Shown: piece by piece, positions 33,109 through 42,186 of the stretch | Layout of the letters: each line of letters begins with the position of its first letter | Position numbering within the stretch: position 1 is the stretch's first letter | DNA from: Lachnospiraceae bacterium | GTDB taxonomy: Bacteria > Bacillota > Clostridia > Lachnospirales > Lachnospiraceae | Assembly: GCA_014803415.1 (NCBI GenBank) | Contig: JAAVBZ010000030.1 | Coordinates: forward strand, 1 to 44,678 | DNA length: 44,678 bases | Direction of reading: 5' to 3' | Position numbers and translations under genes: made by a program | The notes under the pieces: generated by a model | The model's input: only the letters and a program-made list of their open reading frames with translations | Told to the model about the DNA's origin: nothing | The model's database searches: none

Positions 33109-35394
33109 TTACACTTTTTTAAGTTTTGCAAAGGCAGCATACATGATCTTTTGTCCGGCATCATCGAAATCAACTGTCACCTTATAGTCCCTGGGCCCCG
33201 GCTCCATGGCGATAACGGTTCCCATACCGTATTTGATATGCTGCACCCTGTCTCCAGCATCATAATCCGGCCTTTCGCCGGCCACAGCCGATCCGCCTTT
33301 TACAATGCCCATAGCGCCGAAAGAAGCTGTTCCGGTACTGCCGGCGTTAGCAATATAGGGTTTATTTTCCGCCGCCGTAATATTGGGCCGCAGTGATGCC
33401 ACAGGTTTATTGTAACCATATTTCGGCGTGTAAGCCACTTCAGAAGACACATATTTAGGAACCGGCGGTCTGTTATCAAGAAGGCTCTCCGGTATTTCTT
33501 TCACGAAGCGGCTGACTGCATTATACTGCGTTTCTCCCCGGATCATCCTCTGTCTGGCACAGCAGATCGTCAGATCCTCCCTGGCCCGGGTAATTCCCAC
33601 ATAGGCAAGCCGCCTTTCTTCCTCAATTTCCCCCGCATCATCTGATGTGATACTCATATAGCTGGGAAACAGACCATCCTCCATGCCTGTCAGATAAACG
33701 TTCTGAAATTCCAGTCCTTTGGCACTGTGAAGAGTCATAAGCAATACTCTGTTACTGTCCTCATTTACATTATCAATATCCGCAACCAGAGCCACTTCCT
33801 CAAGAAATTCGCTTAAAGAAGGCTCATCATGGGTCTCTTCATAAGATACGATCTTGCTTACAAGTTCATCAATATTTTCAATACGGCCTTCCGCATCTTC
33901 CTCGTTAGAATCCTCCAGTTCCTTAACATATCCTGTTGTTTCAATGACATCCTTTATCAGATCTTCCAGACCGTAATAAGACAGCTTGCTTCTGAATGCC
34001 TGGATCATATTCACAAAAGGTTTAAGCTTTGCTCCGCTTCTGCCAATAGTTGTAATTTCATCGGCTTCCCGCAGGGCGTCATAAAAGCTGATCTCCTTTT
34101 GGTCGGCATATTCCTGGACTTTGACTATGGTAGAAGCGCCGATTCCTCTTTTTGGAACATTGATGATCCTTTTTACCGCCAGATCATCCCTGCCGTTATC
34201 TATGGTTTTCAGATAAGCTAGCAGATCTTTGATCTCCTTTCTGGCGTAAAAGTTAACGCCGCCCACCACATCATAAGGTATGCCTTCCACTACAAAACGT
34301 TCTTCCAGAAGTCTTGCCTGTGCATTAGTCCTGTAAAGTATGGCGCTGTCTTTAAAATCATAAATACCTTGTCTCTTTTTCCGGGAAATATCATCAGCCA
34401 CGAATTCCGCTTCTTCATATGCTGTATCGAACTGTCGGAAATGGACCAGATTACCGGCTCCATGATCGGTCCAAAGGGACTTTTCTTTTCGTCCCTTATT
34501 ATTTCTTATGACGGTATTGGCTGCATCCAGTATATTCTGAGTAGAACGGTAATTCTGCTCCAGACGTATGACAACAGCCTCCGGATAGTATTTTTCAAAA
34601 TCCAGTATATTTCTGATATTTGCTCCCCGAAACTTATAAATAGACTGGTCATCGTCACCAACCACGCACAGATTATGTTTTTCTCCCGCAAGAAGACGGA
34701 TCAGCTCAAACTGCGCTGTATTGGTATCCTGATACTCATCGACCATAATACATTTAAAACGATTCTGATAGCTGCCAAGAACATCGGGACAGGCTTTAAA
34801 CAGTTCCACCGTCAGCATGATAAGATCATCAAAATCCACTGCATTGTTTTTCTTTAAGGCTGCCTGATATTCCTGATATAGCTGTGCGATTTTCTGTTTA
34901 TGATAATCCCCTCCGGTACTTAAACTATACTCATTAGGCGAAATCAATTCATCTTTTGCAGAAGAGATCGCAGAAAGAATACTTCTTTCCTTAAACATTT
35001 TAGTATCTACATTCAGTCTCTTACAGATATCCTTCATCACCGATTTCTGATCGTCAGTATCATAAATTGTAAAATTGGTATTGTAACCGATCCTGTCTAT
35101 ATAGCGTCTCAGAATCCTGACACAGGTAGAATGAAACGTGGTCACCCAGATACTTCCAGATCCAAATCCCACCAGATCCTCTACTCTCTCCTTCATTTCC
35201 CCTGCTGCTTTATTGGTAAAAGTTATGGCCATGATATTCCATGGATTGATTCCTATTTCTTCAATTAAATAAGCAATTCTGTGGGTCAGAACCCTTGTCT
35301 TGCCGCTGCCCGCTCCTGCCAGGAGCAGAACCGGTCCGTTTACAGTAAAGACTCCTTCCTTTTGCTGTTGATTTAATGTATCGTAAATGCTCAT
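33109..35394 (-). CDS. pcrA: ATP-dependent DNA helicase PcrA
   Basis: The 761-residue superfamily 1A helicase contains all UvrD/PcrA motifs: LNQQQKEGV (Q motif), GAGSGKT (near 27-33), TFTNKAA, VDEYQDTN, GDDDQSIYKFRGA, LEQNYRS, VLMTLHSAKGLEF and YVGITRARE. The C-terminal segment has the Tudor-like YDAGDRVQHIKYGMGTV that contacts RNA polymerase in PcrA. It unwinds 3'-5' in repair and conflict resolution. Start: CAGGAG 8 bases before ATG. It follows the YdjH-like gene by 25 bases, so it may be cotranscribed with the stress operon. No ligA is present downstream, unlike in Bacillus. Confidence 0.96.
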   Translation of the reverse strand: MSIYDTLNQQQKEGVFTVNGPVLLLAGAGSGKTRVLTHRIAYLIEEIGINPWNIMAITFTNKAAGEMKERVEDLVGFGSGSIWVTTFHSTCVRILRRYIDRIGYNTNFTIYDTDDQKSVMKDICKRLNVDTKMFKERSILSAISSAKDELISPNEYSLSTGGDYHKQKIAQLYQEYQAALKKNNAVDFDDLIMLTVELFKACPDVLGSYQNRFKCIMVDEYQDTNTAQFELIRLLAGEKHNLCVVGDDDQSIYKFRGANIRNILDFEKYYPEAVVIRLEQNYRSTQNILDAANTVIRNNKGRKEKSLWTDHGAGNLVHFRQFDTAYEEAEFVADDISRKKRQGIYDFKDSAILYRTNAQARLLEERFVVEGIPYDVVGGVNFYARKEIKDLLAYLKTIDNGRDDLAVKRIINVPKRGIGASTIVKVQEYADQKEISFYDALREADEITTIGRSGAKLKPFVNMIQAFRSKLSYYGLEDLIKDVIETTGYVKELEDSNEEDAEGRIENIDELVSKIVSYEETHDEPSLSEFLEEVALVADIDNVNEDSNRVLLMTLHSAKGLEFQNVYLTGMEDGLFPSYMSITSDDAGEIEEERRLAYVGITRAREDLTICCARQRMIRGETQYNAVSRFVKEIPESLLDNRPPVPKYVSSEVAYTPKYGYNKPVASLRPNITAAENKPYIANAGSTGTASFGAMGIVKGGSAVAGERPDYDAGDRVQHIKYGMGTVIAMEPGPRDYKVTVDFDDAGQKIMYAAFAKLKKV

Positions 35395-35419
35395 CTGTTA
35401 ACTCCTGACTTTTGTTTTA

Positions 35420-36187
35420 CTACTGTACTTCACTTACATTATGAAAAGTCCATGCATAGATATTTATTTCCACCACCGGCGTCCCACAATACTCACAAAA
35501 CTTGCTGCCAAGACCCGAAATAGGGGCACCGCAGTTCGGGCAGTTAATCCCCAGAGACAGATCTCTTTCATCTTCTACAAGATTCCTGTCCTGAATATAC
35601 ACAAGATCCACATTATATCTTGACTGCATCAGCATATTGGGATTTCCACCCACTACCCTTCCGCCTTCCTGCATTAGGGAATACTTATACTGTAAGGAAG
35701 TCTGAAAAGTAACGGTACATCTCCCATTTCTTTTTTTATAATCTGCTATCTCCGTTCTGTGAAGCTTGATATTGGAAAATCTCTCCTTTTCTCCCCTGCC
35801 TTTCAGCATGGTGATATGCATTTCCAGTTTATCCTTAAGCTCCCTGCTTCCTTCTTTCAAAAGTCCGGCATTCCCGGCACTGATCGCCATCAGATAAGAA
35901 GTCAGGACATTTTCAGCCCTGACTTTCATCTCATCGTATTGAAATTCCGGAAACTCTCTTTTAATTTTAGGAAGATACAGACCTGTCATAGCCGATACGG
36001 ATTTAGGAGTACTTGCATATTCCTCTCCAACCTTGTCAAACCCTTCTTTCAAAGAATCCGTGCCAAAAGCCGCTCTGGAAAAAGACCTGATTGCTCTTTT
36101 GACCCGAAAGACTCCATATACGATACTGCCCATAATTATCAGTATCAGAACTAAGACCACTATCATTCCTGTTAATCCCGTACTCAT
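35420..36187 (-). CDS. YdjH-like TIM44-domain membrane protein with C-terminal zinc ribbon
   Basis: The 255-residue protein has one N-terminal transmembrane helix (GMIVVLVLILIIMGSIVYGVF), a TIM44-like central domain (about 85-200, KREFPEFQYDEMKVRAENVL onward), and a C-terminal zinc ribbon CPNCGAPISGLGSKFCEYCG. The order YdjI-like, YdjG-like, YdjH-like on one strand reproduces part of the B. subtilis ydjFGHI operon, in which YdjG and YdjH recruit the PspA-like protein YdjF to the membrane under stress. Start: CAGGAG 8 bases upstream. Function is inferred from the operon and domain match. Confidence 0.85.
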   Translation of the reverse strand: MSTGLTGMIVVLVLILIIMGSIVYGVFRVKRAIRSFSRAAFGTDSLKEGFDKVGEEYASTPKSVSAMTGLYLPKIKREFPEFQYDEMKVRAENVLTSYLMAISAGNAGLLKEGSRELKDKLEMHITMLKGRGEKERFSNIKLHRTEIADYKKRNGRCTVTFQTSLQYKYSLMQEGGRVVGGNPNMLMQSRYNVDLVYIQDRNLVEDERDLSLGINCPNCGAPISGLGSKFCEYCGTPVVEINIYAWTFHNVSEVQ

Positions 36188-36205
36188 ATCTCCACTCCTG
36201 TATCC

Positions 36206-37315
36206 TTATTCAAAGTAAAACAACAGCCAGCTGATTAGAAGAAATGCCGCTATGATACCGACAGTGGTAATAACGACCTTGGGAACGGAAATCGGTATCT
36301 TTCCGGCAACCTTTCCGGTCTGGCCGTTTACCATAAACTGATATATCTTATCCTTATATTTATAACTTGACAGCCATACCGGTAAAAGCAGGTATTTGTA
36401 TGTAATATCTTCAAATGTTGTAGTAACACGCAAATTTCTTATCTGATCCGCATGTTCCTCCTTTAGGATCTTTTTCTCAATTCTGTTGGAAATCCTAAAC
36501 TTTATATTGTTCTTTGCCATACTCCAGGCATCTTTAATTCCCACTGAGTAGCGCTCTGCTGCAAATCCCGCCACATATTCAGGACGGTAACTTTTATTGG
36601 AAGCTGTATCAAAAGGCTCAATTCCCTGCAGCATTGACTGCCTGTGATTGGTGGTGGCACAGACCAGTTCATCGTCAACAGATTCCCTGTAAGTGCCTTT
36701 GGTCCGATACCAGTCAGTCTCAATCCTGGTTTTTTCTCCGTCTTTGACTCTGCGGTCTTTTCCATACTCCGCAGCATATTCTGATAAAGTTTTGGCATCG
36801 AAAGTCCAGTAAGGAAGGTATATCCCTTTAAAATTTTTGGCTTTTGCACTTTCTTTGGCCAGTTTGGGACAAAACCATTTCTTTTTGATCCAGTTCTTAA
36901 AAAGCTCTGATGCTTTTTCATCCGTGATCCGGAACGGCACTACCCCTCCCGGCGCCATAGTCTTTTGATCCGATGCCTCCATAACCTGATTGGAGCCGCA
37001 GAACGGACAGACCGCTGAAATCTCCAATGCATCATAAACAGACTCCGCACCGCATGCTTTACACAGCACAGTCTTCTTTTCTGCACCCCAGTCAAAATTT
37101 TCAGTGCTCTCTGCTTCTGAAAGAGCAAGCTCCTGGGCTGTTTCCGGCTGCTCTGCTTTTTTCGCGATCACTTCTTCGTGTCCGCAGTAAGGACACACTA
37201 AACCACCTGTGGCGGGGTCAAAATCCATGACTCCGCCGCAGCTTGGGCATTTCTTATCAGTTTCTTCCATTGTGGAGGCCACTTTGGCATCCAGATTCTC
37301 ATCAAACTCGCTCAT
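36206..37315 (-). CDS. YdjG-like double zinc-ribbon membrane protein
   Basis: The 369-residue protein begins with a TFIIB-type ribbon CPSCGGVMDFDPATGGLVCPYCG (Cys pairs about residues 23-44), has a second ribbon CKACGAESVYDALEISAVCPFCG (about 86-109), then a large domain (PYWTFDA, VVPFRITDEKA) and a single C-terminal transmembrane helix (VVITTVGIIAAFLLISWLLFYF). In B. subtilis the equivalent YdjG works with YdjH as a membrane platform for stress response. Start: GGGGGACAGG just upstream of ATG. It ends 18 bases before the YdjH-like start. Confidence 0.85.
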   Translation of the reverse strand: MSEFDENLDAKVASTMEETDKKCPSCGGVMDFDPATGGLVCPYCGHEEVIAKKAEQPETAQELALSEAESTENFDWGAEKKTVLCKACGAESVYDALEISAVCPFCGSNQVMEASDQKTMAPGGVVPFRITDEKASELFKNWIKKKWFCPKLAKESAKAKNFKGIYLPYWTFDAKTLSEYAAEYGKDRRVKDGEKTRIETDWYRTKGTYRESVDDELVCATTNHRQSMLQGIEPFDTASNKSYRPEYVAGFAAERYSVGIKDAWSMAKNNIKFRISNRIEKKILKEEHADQIRNLRVTTTFEDITYKYLLLPVWLSSYKYKDKIYQFMVNGQTGKVAGKIPISVPKVVITTVGIIAAFLLISWLLFYFE

Positions 37316-37351
37316 ATCCTGTCCCCCAAAAGCAATACTATCCCTGCAGGA

Positions 37352-38701
37352 TTATTGCTGTATGTCATTGTCGTTAAAGGGATCGCCGCATTCAGGACAG
37401 AATTTAGGCGGATTCTTGGGATCTTCCGGCTCCCATCCACACTTGTCACATTTATACAAAGGTTCATCTGCCGGTTTTTTAGTGCCGCACTCGCTGCAGA
37501 ACTTACCCTTATTGATTGCGCCGCAAACACATTTCCACCCGGTTTCTGCTGGTTTCAGTGCACCGCATTCACTGCAGAATTTACCGGTATTTCCGGTCTG
37601 CCCGCAGCTGCAGGTCCATCCCGCTGCCGCCTGCATCTTAGGTGCTTCCTGCGAAACCGAAGCTGCCTGCTGGATATTTCCTGCGCCTGTCTGAGCACCC
37701 ATCTGGAACAGCTGCTGCGCATTCATGCCCCCTGCCTGGGTTGCCATATTCATTCCTGCAAATGCCATCATAGGCCCTGTAGATGTATTGGCAGCAGCTG
37801 CCTTCATAGCTTCTGCCTGAGCGCCCACAAGTGCAGCAGCAGCCATATTGGGATTACGGAGAACCGCACTCTTTTGCAGTTCTTTGATCATAGCCTCATC
37901 CTCTTCGGAAGCCTTCATGGCATTGATACCAAAGGAAACAATCTCAATACCGCGGATCTGCGCCCATTTTTCTGAAAGAATATCATTAAGTGCATCAGCC
38001 AGTTCCATGGTATGGCCGGGAACCTCGCTGTATCTGACGCCCATAGCCGATATTCTTGCAAAAGCAGGCTGAAGAGCCGTCATCAGCTCAGCCTTTAACT
38101 GGCTGTCCAGCTCTCTCTTTTCATAATCATCTGTGATATTACCGCAGACATTCGTGTAGAACAAAAGGGGATCTGTAATTTTATAGGAATACTCACCGTT
38201 ACAGCGAATGGAAATATCAATGTCGAGGCCGATATTCTGATCTACTACACGGAAAGGAACGGGATTGGCCGTACCGTACTTGTTCCCCATGATCTCTTTG
38301 GTATTAAAGTAATAGACCCTCTGATCCTTACCAGTATCTCCAGCAAATGTAAAACGCTTGCCGATGGTAGCAAAGGTCTTTTTTACATTTTCGCCGAGAT
38401 TGCCATAAAATAAGCTGGGCTCTGAAGATGTGTCATAGGTGAATTCTCCTGCTTCCGCACAGAATTCCACCACCTTGCCCTGATCTACAATGATCATACA
38501 CTGTCCTTCATTGACAGCAATTACAGAACCATTGGAAATAATATTTTCCTCTCCGTTATTGTTGGCTGCACGTCCCTTGGTCCTTTTACGGCCTTTAGTA
38601 ACAAGTACATCCACATCCATTGAATCACAGTAGAAATACTCTCTCCACTGATCCGCCAAACCTCCGGCTATTGCGCCTTTGACTGCTTTGATTAATCCCA
38701 T
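37352..38701 (-). CDS. YdjI-like SPFH domain protein with C-terminal zinc ribbons
   Basis: The 449-residue protein has the virion-core/SPFH layout: DQWREYFYCDSMDVDVLVTKG, VIAVNEGQCMIIVDQGKVVEFCAEAGEFTY, then LDIDISIRCNGEYSYKITDP. A helical region and an Ala/Gln/Met-rich linker (about 280-355) lead to three short zinc ribbons, each with paired CxxC knuckles, at the C-terminus. It corresponds to YdjI of B. subtilis, which is membrane-associated and linked to PspA-type stress proteins. Start: GGAGG 8 bases upstream, with a strong promoter at 38772-38800. It heads the operon; no pspA homologue is in the window. Confidence 0.88.
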   Translation of the reverse strand: MGLIKAVKGAIAGGLADQWREYFYCDSMDVDVLVTKGRKRTKGRAANNNGEENIISNGSVIAVNEGQCMIIVDQGKVVEFCAEAGEFTYDTSSEPSLFYGNLGENVKKTFATIGKRFTFAGDTGKDQRVYYFNTKEIMGNKYGTANPVPFRVVDQNIGLDIDISIRCNGEYSYKITDPLLFYTNVCGNITDDYEKRELDSQLKAELMTALQPAFARISAMGVRYSEVPGHTMELADALNDILSEKWAQIRGIEIVSFGINAMKASEEDEAMIKELQKSAVLRNPNMAAAALVGAQAEAMKAAAANTSTGPMMAFAGMNMATQAGGMNAQQLFQMGAQTGAGNIQQAASVSQEAPKMQAAAGWTCSCGQTGNTGKFCSECGALKPAETGWKCVCGAINKGKFCSECGTKKPADEPLYKCDKCGWEPEDPKNPPKFCPECGDPFNDNDIQQ

Positions 38702-38771
38702 TTACATATCCTCCGTTAATTTTCTTAAACCATGTGTTAAATATGCGGGTTCATTGACTCCCTTATTTTTC

Positions 38772-38800
38772 ATTATATCTATTTTGCTTATTGTTGTCTA
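38772..38800 (-). promoter_or_regulatory. Promoter of the YdjI-G-H-like operon
   Basis: TAGACA (38795-38800) and TATAAT (38772-38777) on the minus strand are 17 bases apart, about 70 bases upstream of the YdjI-like start codon. It is a near-consensus sigma-A promoter. Confidence 0.75.
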
Positions 38801-38891
38801 TACCGGAGTTTTTCATAAAATCCCTGTTATTCCAGTACCTTTTTCTCTCTGTTTTCATATGATAAATCATCGAATTTAAAATGGAGGTCTT

Positions 38892-39536
38892 ATGAAAAGG
38901 AAAATATTAACCAAGATGATCAGCATTTCACTTTGTCTTACTTTAATTGCAAGCATGGTCATGGGCTGCGGGAAAAAGGAAGATTCCTCAGGTTCCGAAA
39001 GTTCTTCTTCCATCGAGGTCACTTTAAATGAAGTTGCGCACAGTATCTTTTATGCACCTATGTATGTGGCAATTGAAGAAGGATACTTTAAGGAGGAAGG
39101 CATTGAACTTACACTGGTTACGGGATTCGGTGCCGACAAGACCATGACCGCGGTACTTACAGATGAAGCAGATATCGGCTTTATGGGCAGTGAGAGTACC
39201 ATCTATACTTATGCCGGCGGTACACAAGATTATGTTGTAAACTTTGCACAGCTGACACAGCGTGCCGGGAATTTCCTGGTAGCCAGGCAGCCTATTGACA
39301 ATTTCAGCTGGGATATGATAAAGGACAGTGATGTGCTTGGAGGAAGGGCAGGCGGTATGCCGGAGATGGTATTTGAATATATCCTGAAAAAGAATAACAT
39401 TGATCCGGAAACAGATTTGAATATTGATCAGAGCATTGATTTTGGTTCCACTGCCGCTGCTTTTTCCGGAGGGCAGGGGGACTTTACAGTAGTGAAGAGT
39501 TTTTACCACTCCAATATATACGGCTGGTTAATTTAA
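38892..39536 (+). pseudogene. ABC transporter substrate-binding lipoprotein, 3' truncated (NMT1/SsuA-like)
   Basis: The 214-residue frame has a lipoprotein signal ending SMVMGCG and the periplasmic-binding motifs of the nitrate/taurine/thiamine-precursor class: LNEVAHSIFYAPMYVAIEEGYFKEEGIE, GFMGSESTIY and LGGRAGGMPEMVFEYILKKNNID. Relatives are normally about 330 residues. Here the family-like sequence ends at about GGQGDFTV (base 39,487), after which SFYHSNIYGWLI is unrelated. The next gene is a phage lysin on the other strand, so the 3' half was lost at a recombination junction. No permease or ATPase genes remain beside it. Start: GGAGG 7 bases upstream. The truncated product is unlikely to bind ligand. 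Confidence 0.85.
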
Positions 39537-40316
39537 CTTAGCCCATGTTTTAGGTCCTACGATTCCGTCAACTGTCAGGCCGTTTTCTGCCTGGAATGCT
39601 TTGACTGCTTCGAGGGTCTTAATGCCAAAGATACCATCAATAGTGCCTACGCTATACCCTTTAGCGGTAAGGCGCTGCTGCAGATATGTAACATCTGATC
39701 CACGGCTACCGTATTTAATTGTTGCTCTAACAGTATTGCTACTTCCAGTTACCACACTATCATACTGCGTTAGATTGTTCTTATTGATAATGTCCATGAT
39801 CGTAGTTATGTATGTCGGACTGGTAGCATAGCCGCCGTTTTTAATGGCTGTAATACATTTTAACGGATCCGTCTGATTAATGCAATCTCTGTACCGGGAA
39901 CATGCTGCCAGCATATCATAATAATCTTCGATAGCATCGTCGATACTGTCATATGCCCGGAACATATCTGTGATATTAACATATGTCTTGCCGTCATAAC
40001 ACTCTTTTGTCTTTGTAGAATAAGCCTTATCCTTCCATGCTGATCCAAAATGTACTTTGCTTTTCCCTACTTTGACTCCTAAAATAGCATTAGCATTCAT
40101 CATTTTGGGACTTGTTCCGTAAGCACTCTCGCAGCAGCACTGGGCAATACAGACGGACGGAAGGGACCATTTACTTCTACCTTTTGCCTTTGCCTGTGCG
40201 ATCGGAGCTACTTTATTGATAAATGCCGTTACAATAGCCTTTCAGCCTTTCTCTCCGGCCCTGACTTGTCCCCAATGGCTGTCTGTCATGCCGGCTTCAC
40301 TGATAGTTCCACCCAC
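39528..40316 (-). pseudogene. Phage lysin: glucosaminidase plus peptidoglycan-binding domain, interrupted
   Basis: A glucosaminidase domain is readable from about 40,240 down (AFINKVAPIAQAKAKG, PSVCIAQCCCESAYG with the catalytic Glu, NANAILGVKVGKS), followed by a PG_binding_1 domain (IKYGSRGSDVTYLQQRL to GIVGPKTWAKLN). The ATG at 40103 lies inside the catalytic domain. In the same frame upstream there is ATG at 40289 giving TDSHWGQVRAGEKG, then an in-frame TGA at 40244-40242. The most economical view is one gene from 40289 or earlier with a nonsense change, perhaps a Trp codon. An alternative is start use at a non-ATG codon after the TGA. It cuts the host peptidoglycan in an intact phage. Confidence 0.75.
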
Positions 40317-40378
40317 TTAACAAGCCCTGCCAAATAATTTCCAAAGGGTCTGTAGGCATATCTTGTATAATAGAAAAG

Positions 40379-40410
40379 GTCTCTTTCGGAAGGTATTTCC
40401 GAAAAAGACC
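40379..40410. terminator. Strong hairpin between terminase fragment and lysin
   Basis: GGTCT plus TTTCGGAA pairs with TTCCGAAA plus AGACC, a stem of about 13 bp with one mismatch. On the minus strand it is followed by a short TTTT run, so it probably ends transcription coming from the terminase side. It lies in the region where phage morphogenesis genes should be. Confidence 0.55.
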
Positions 40411-40444
40411 ATGATTTTCTGTGCTATTGTTTTTCTTTGGCGCA

Positions 40445-40669
40445 TCATGACTGGAAGCGTTTTATTACCCGGCTGACCGCTTTTTTATTTGTTGTATAAC
40501 TTACGTCTGATTGTTGTACAACATTCTATTCACCTCTGCTCTTCCAGACTGCAACAACTTTCTCATCTTCGCTCAGAAACTTTGCTATTTCTCTATTTGT
40601 AATGTTTCTGCCGTGCTTTTTATAGATTTCATCGGCTTTTGCACGATTCGAATTTCTAAGCCTTGGCAC
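40445..40669 (-). pseudogene. Phage terminase small subunit, N-terminal fragment
   Basis: GTG at 40669 has GAGAGGTGG upstream and starts PRLRNSNRAKADEIYKKHG, then NITNREIAKFLSEDEKVVAVWKSRGE. This is the DNA-binding N-terminus of the small terminase subunit family that reads ...VIAVWKxRDKWN. An in-frame TAG (40526-40528) follows, and the frame then continues NVVQQSDVSYTTNKKAV before stopping at 40445-40447. NVVQQ is what intact relatives have after the Trp, so the TAG likely replaced a TGG. Intact proteins are about 200-280 residues; the large subunit, portal and capsid genes are absent. Too short for the usual gene callers. Confidence 0.75.
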
Positions 40670-40749
40670 AATCACCACCTCTCATTCATTTGTTTTGGGA
40701 AAAGAAAAGAGACAACTGGAGCCATCTCTATCCTATATAAATATAATCT

Positions 40750-41472
40750 CTATTGCAAAATCTTATTTATAATTTCCATGATACTTCCCGATACTACATT
40801 AACTAAGATATTATTCTTAAAATCATTCAAATTTTCTGCTATTACTTTATGTAGACCCTTTTTATCTCTTTTACTAATTTGATACTGCGCATTCACTGCT
40901 AGCATATGCTCATATGAATTTACTTCGGTTTGGGCAACTATTTCTTTGAATACATTTTCTAATTTTTTCCATTCTTCATCAGTGATTGATTCACCTTTAT
41001 TAATTGCTCCTATACCACTAACTGTATTATCATTTCCATTAACGATATTACCATTAACAAGATTTCCTTCATTATGTATGCTCATATTTTCCTCCTGATA
41101 TATGATTGAACAATTTTTCAAATCGACATTATATTTTAAGCTCCTATCCTTAAAACACTGTAATATTACATTTTCCACCTGATAAAGAAAAGACTTACTA
41201 TTGCACGAAAAATAAAAAGTTTTGCCCGAATTTAATACTAAAATCAAATAATCTCCTAACTTTTTATTATTATTATATATGCTACCAATTATACAGGCGC
41301 ATACAAGCATCGCTGAAAAACCTATTAATTTTAGTGTAGATCCACCCACAAATAATAGCATAAGCCCTATAACTGCACCCACAAATGCCCATATGGGGTA
41401 TGCCATTTCTGGCATTGGTGATATATTAAAATACGATATATTACTTAATTGAATCACTACATGATCGTACAT
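40750..41472 (-). CDS. Membrane protein with asparagine/glycine repeat motif, phage region
   Basis: The 240-residue protein has VVIQLSNISYFNISPMPE, two transmembrane helices (about 29-46 and 48-66), a soluble stretch with a beta pattern (YLILVLNSGKTFYFSCNSKSF), the motif NEGNLVNGNIVNGNDNTVSG and a helical C-terminus. The N-terminal part resembles DUF6232-type proteins, but this is tentative. N/G-rich motifs of this type often precede small coiled effector or multimerisation parts in phage and defence proteins. The start is uncertain: a separate 28-codon frame upstream (41457-41543) with a strong GGAGG site looks like its natural N-terminus in another phase. A short hairpin followed by a T-rich stretch after the gene (40708-40729) may terminate it. 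Confidence 0.65.
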   Translation of the reverse strand: MYDHVVIQLSNISYFNISPMPEMAYPIWAFVGAVIGLMLLFVGGSTLKLIGFSAMLVCACIIGSIYNNNKKLGDYLILVLNSGKTFYFSCNSKSFLYQVENVILQCFKDRSLKYNVDLKNCSIIYQEENMSIHNEGNLVNGNIVNGNDNTVSGIGAINKGESITDEEWKKLENVFKEIVAQTEVNSYEHMLAVNAQYQISKRDKKGLHKVIAENLNDFKNNILVNVVSGSIMEIINKILQ

Positions 41473-41543
41473 AAAATGTTGTCACCAATTTCAAATTCTT
41501 CTGTTTTAATAACATTTTTACTTTTTAAGTCATCTAACTTCAT
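41457..41543 (-). CDS. Short upstream frame, probably the frameshifted N-terminus of the next gene
   Basis: ATG at 41543 has GGAGG 9 bases upstream and encodes 28 residues, MKLDDLKSKNVIKTEEF then EIGDNILCTIM. Its stop overlaps the start of the 240-residue frame by 16 bases. EIGDNIL followed by YDHVVIQLSNIS would read naturally as one protein, which suggests a one-base indel near 41,470. Translational coupling of two real genes is the alternative. Confidence 0.45.
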   Translation of the reverse strand: MKLDDLKSKNVIKTEEFEIGDNILCTIM

Positions 41544-41770
41544 AAATCTATTCCTCCAATACATTTTTTACATTATACACTAAAATCCGATAATTTACCA
41601 TATTGCCTATAGGTAATACAAATATACCCAACTATTCATATAGCCGAATATCTATAAAAATGTATGAGGAAATTTTTGTTCTACTTTCAGTTTACACCAT
41701 AGCATAACATCTTAATATTTGAGTGCTTCCGCATGAATTCTATGAGTATGCTGTCAACTACGACCAATTT

Positions 41771-42052
41771 TTACGCAAATATCTTCCCTTTCAGCAACTT
41801 TATATACCGGTACATCGGAATATCCTTTTCGTCTTCATCAGCAAGCTGTTCTATCCGGTTAACAATCTCCTTACACTTCACAGTACACTGGTACCTGCAC
41901 TTCATATACTGTTTTTCCGGTTCTTCCGAGATTGTCCTGACCTCTTCTGGAACTTCAACCTTTTTCTCTGCCTGCATAGTTGCTACTATAAACATGCTAA
42001 ATATAAGTTTTAAAATGATAGCTACAATGTAAAGGCTGCTTACCTTCTTCAT
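41771..42052 (-). CDS. Hypothetical exported or membrane-anchored small protein
   Basis: I favour ATG at 42052, which starts KKVSSLYIVAIILKLIFSMFIVATMQA, an N-terminal signal-anchor, followed by a charged domain with Glu/Lys-rich VEVPEEVRTISEEPEKQY and a pair of CRYQC and KCKE cysteines; 93 residues. A longer frame starting at 42151 (MKEVYLQEFICGIFYNN) has a weak AAGAG site and adds a Cys-rich stretch. No family is recognised. It is in the AT-rich phage-like region, and the plus-strand frames over it are shadows. Confidence 0.5.
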   Translation of the reverse strand: MKKVSSLYIVAIILKLIFSMFIVATMQAEKKVEVPEEVRTISEEPEKQYMKCRYQCTVKCKEIVNRIEQLADEDEKDIPMYRYIKLLKGKIFA

Positions 42053-42186
42053 TTTTTGCCCTAAACAATGGCCCTTACAATCACCGCCACAATCCCTAAT
42101 ATTATTGTAAAAAATTCCACATATGAATTCTTGTAAGTATACCTCTTTCATTCTTCTCTTAATAGAGCTTGTCCTTCATGACCGGC

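Noticed and set aside
37355-37975. 206-codon plus-strand frame over the SPFH gene
   Set aside because: Cys-rich pattern arises from the antisense of Ala/Gln-rich and zinc-ribbon codons.
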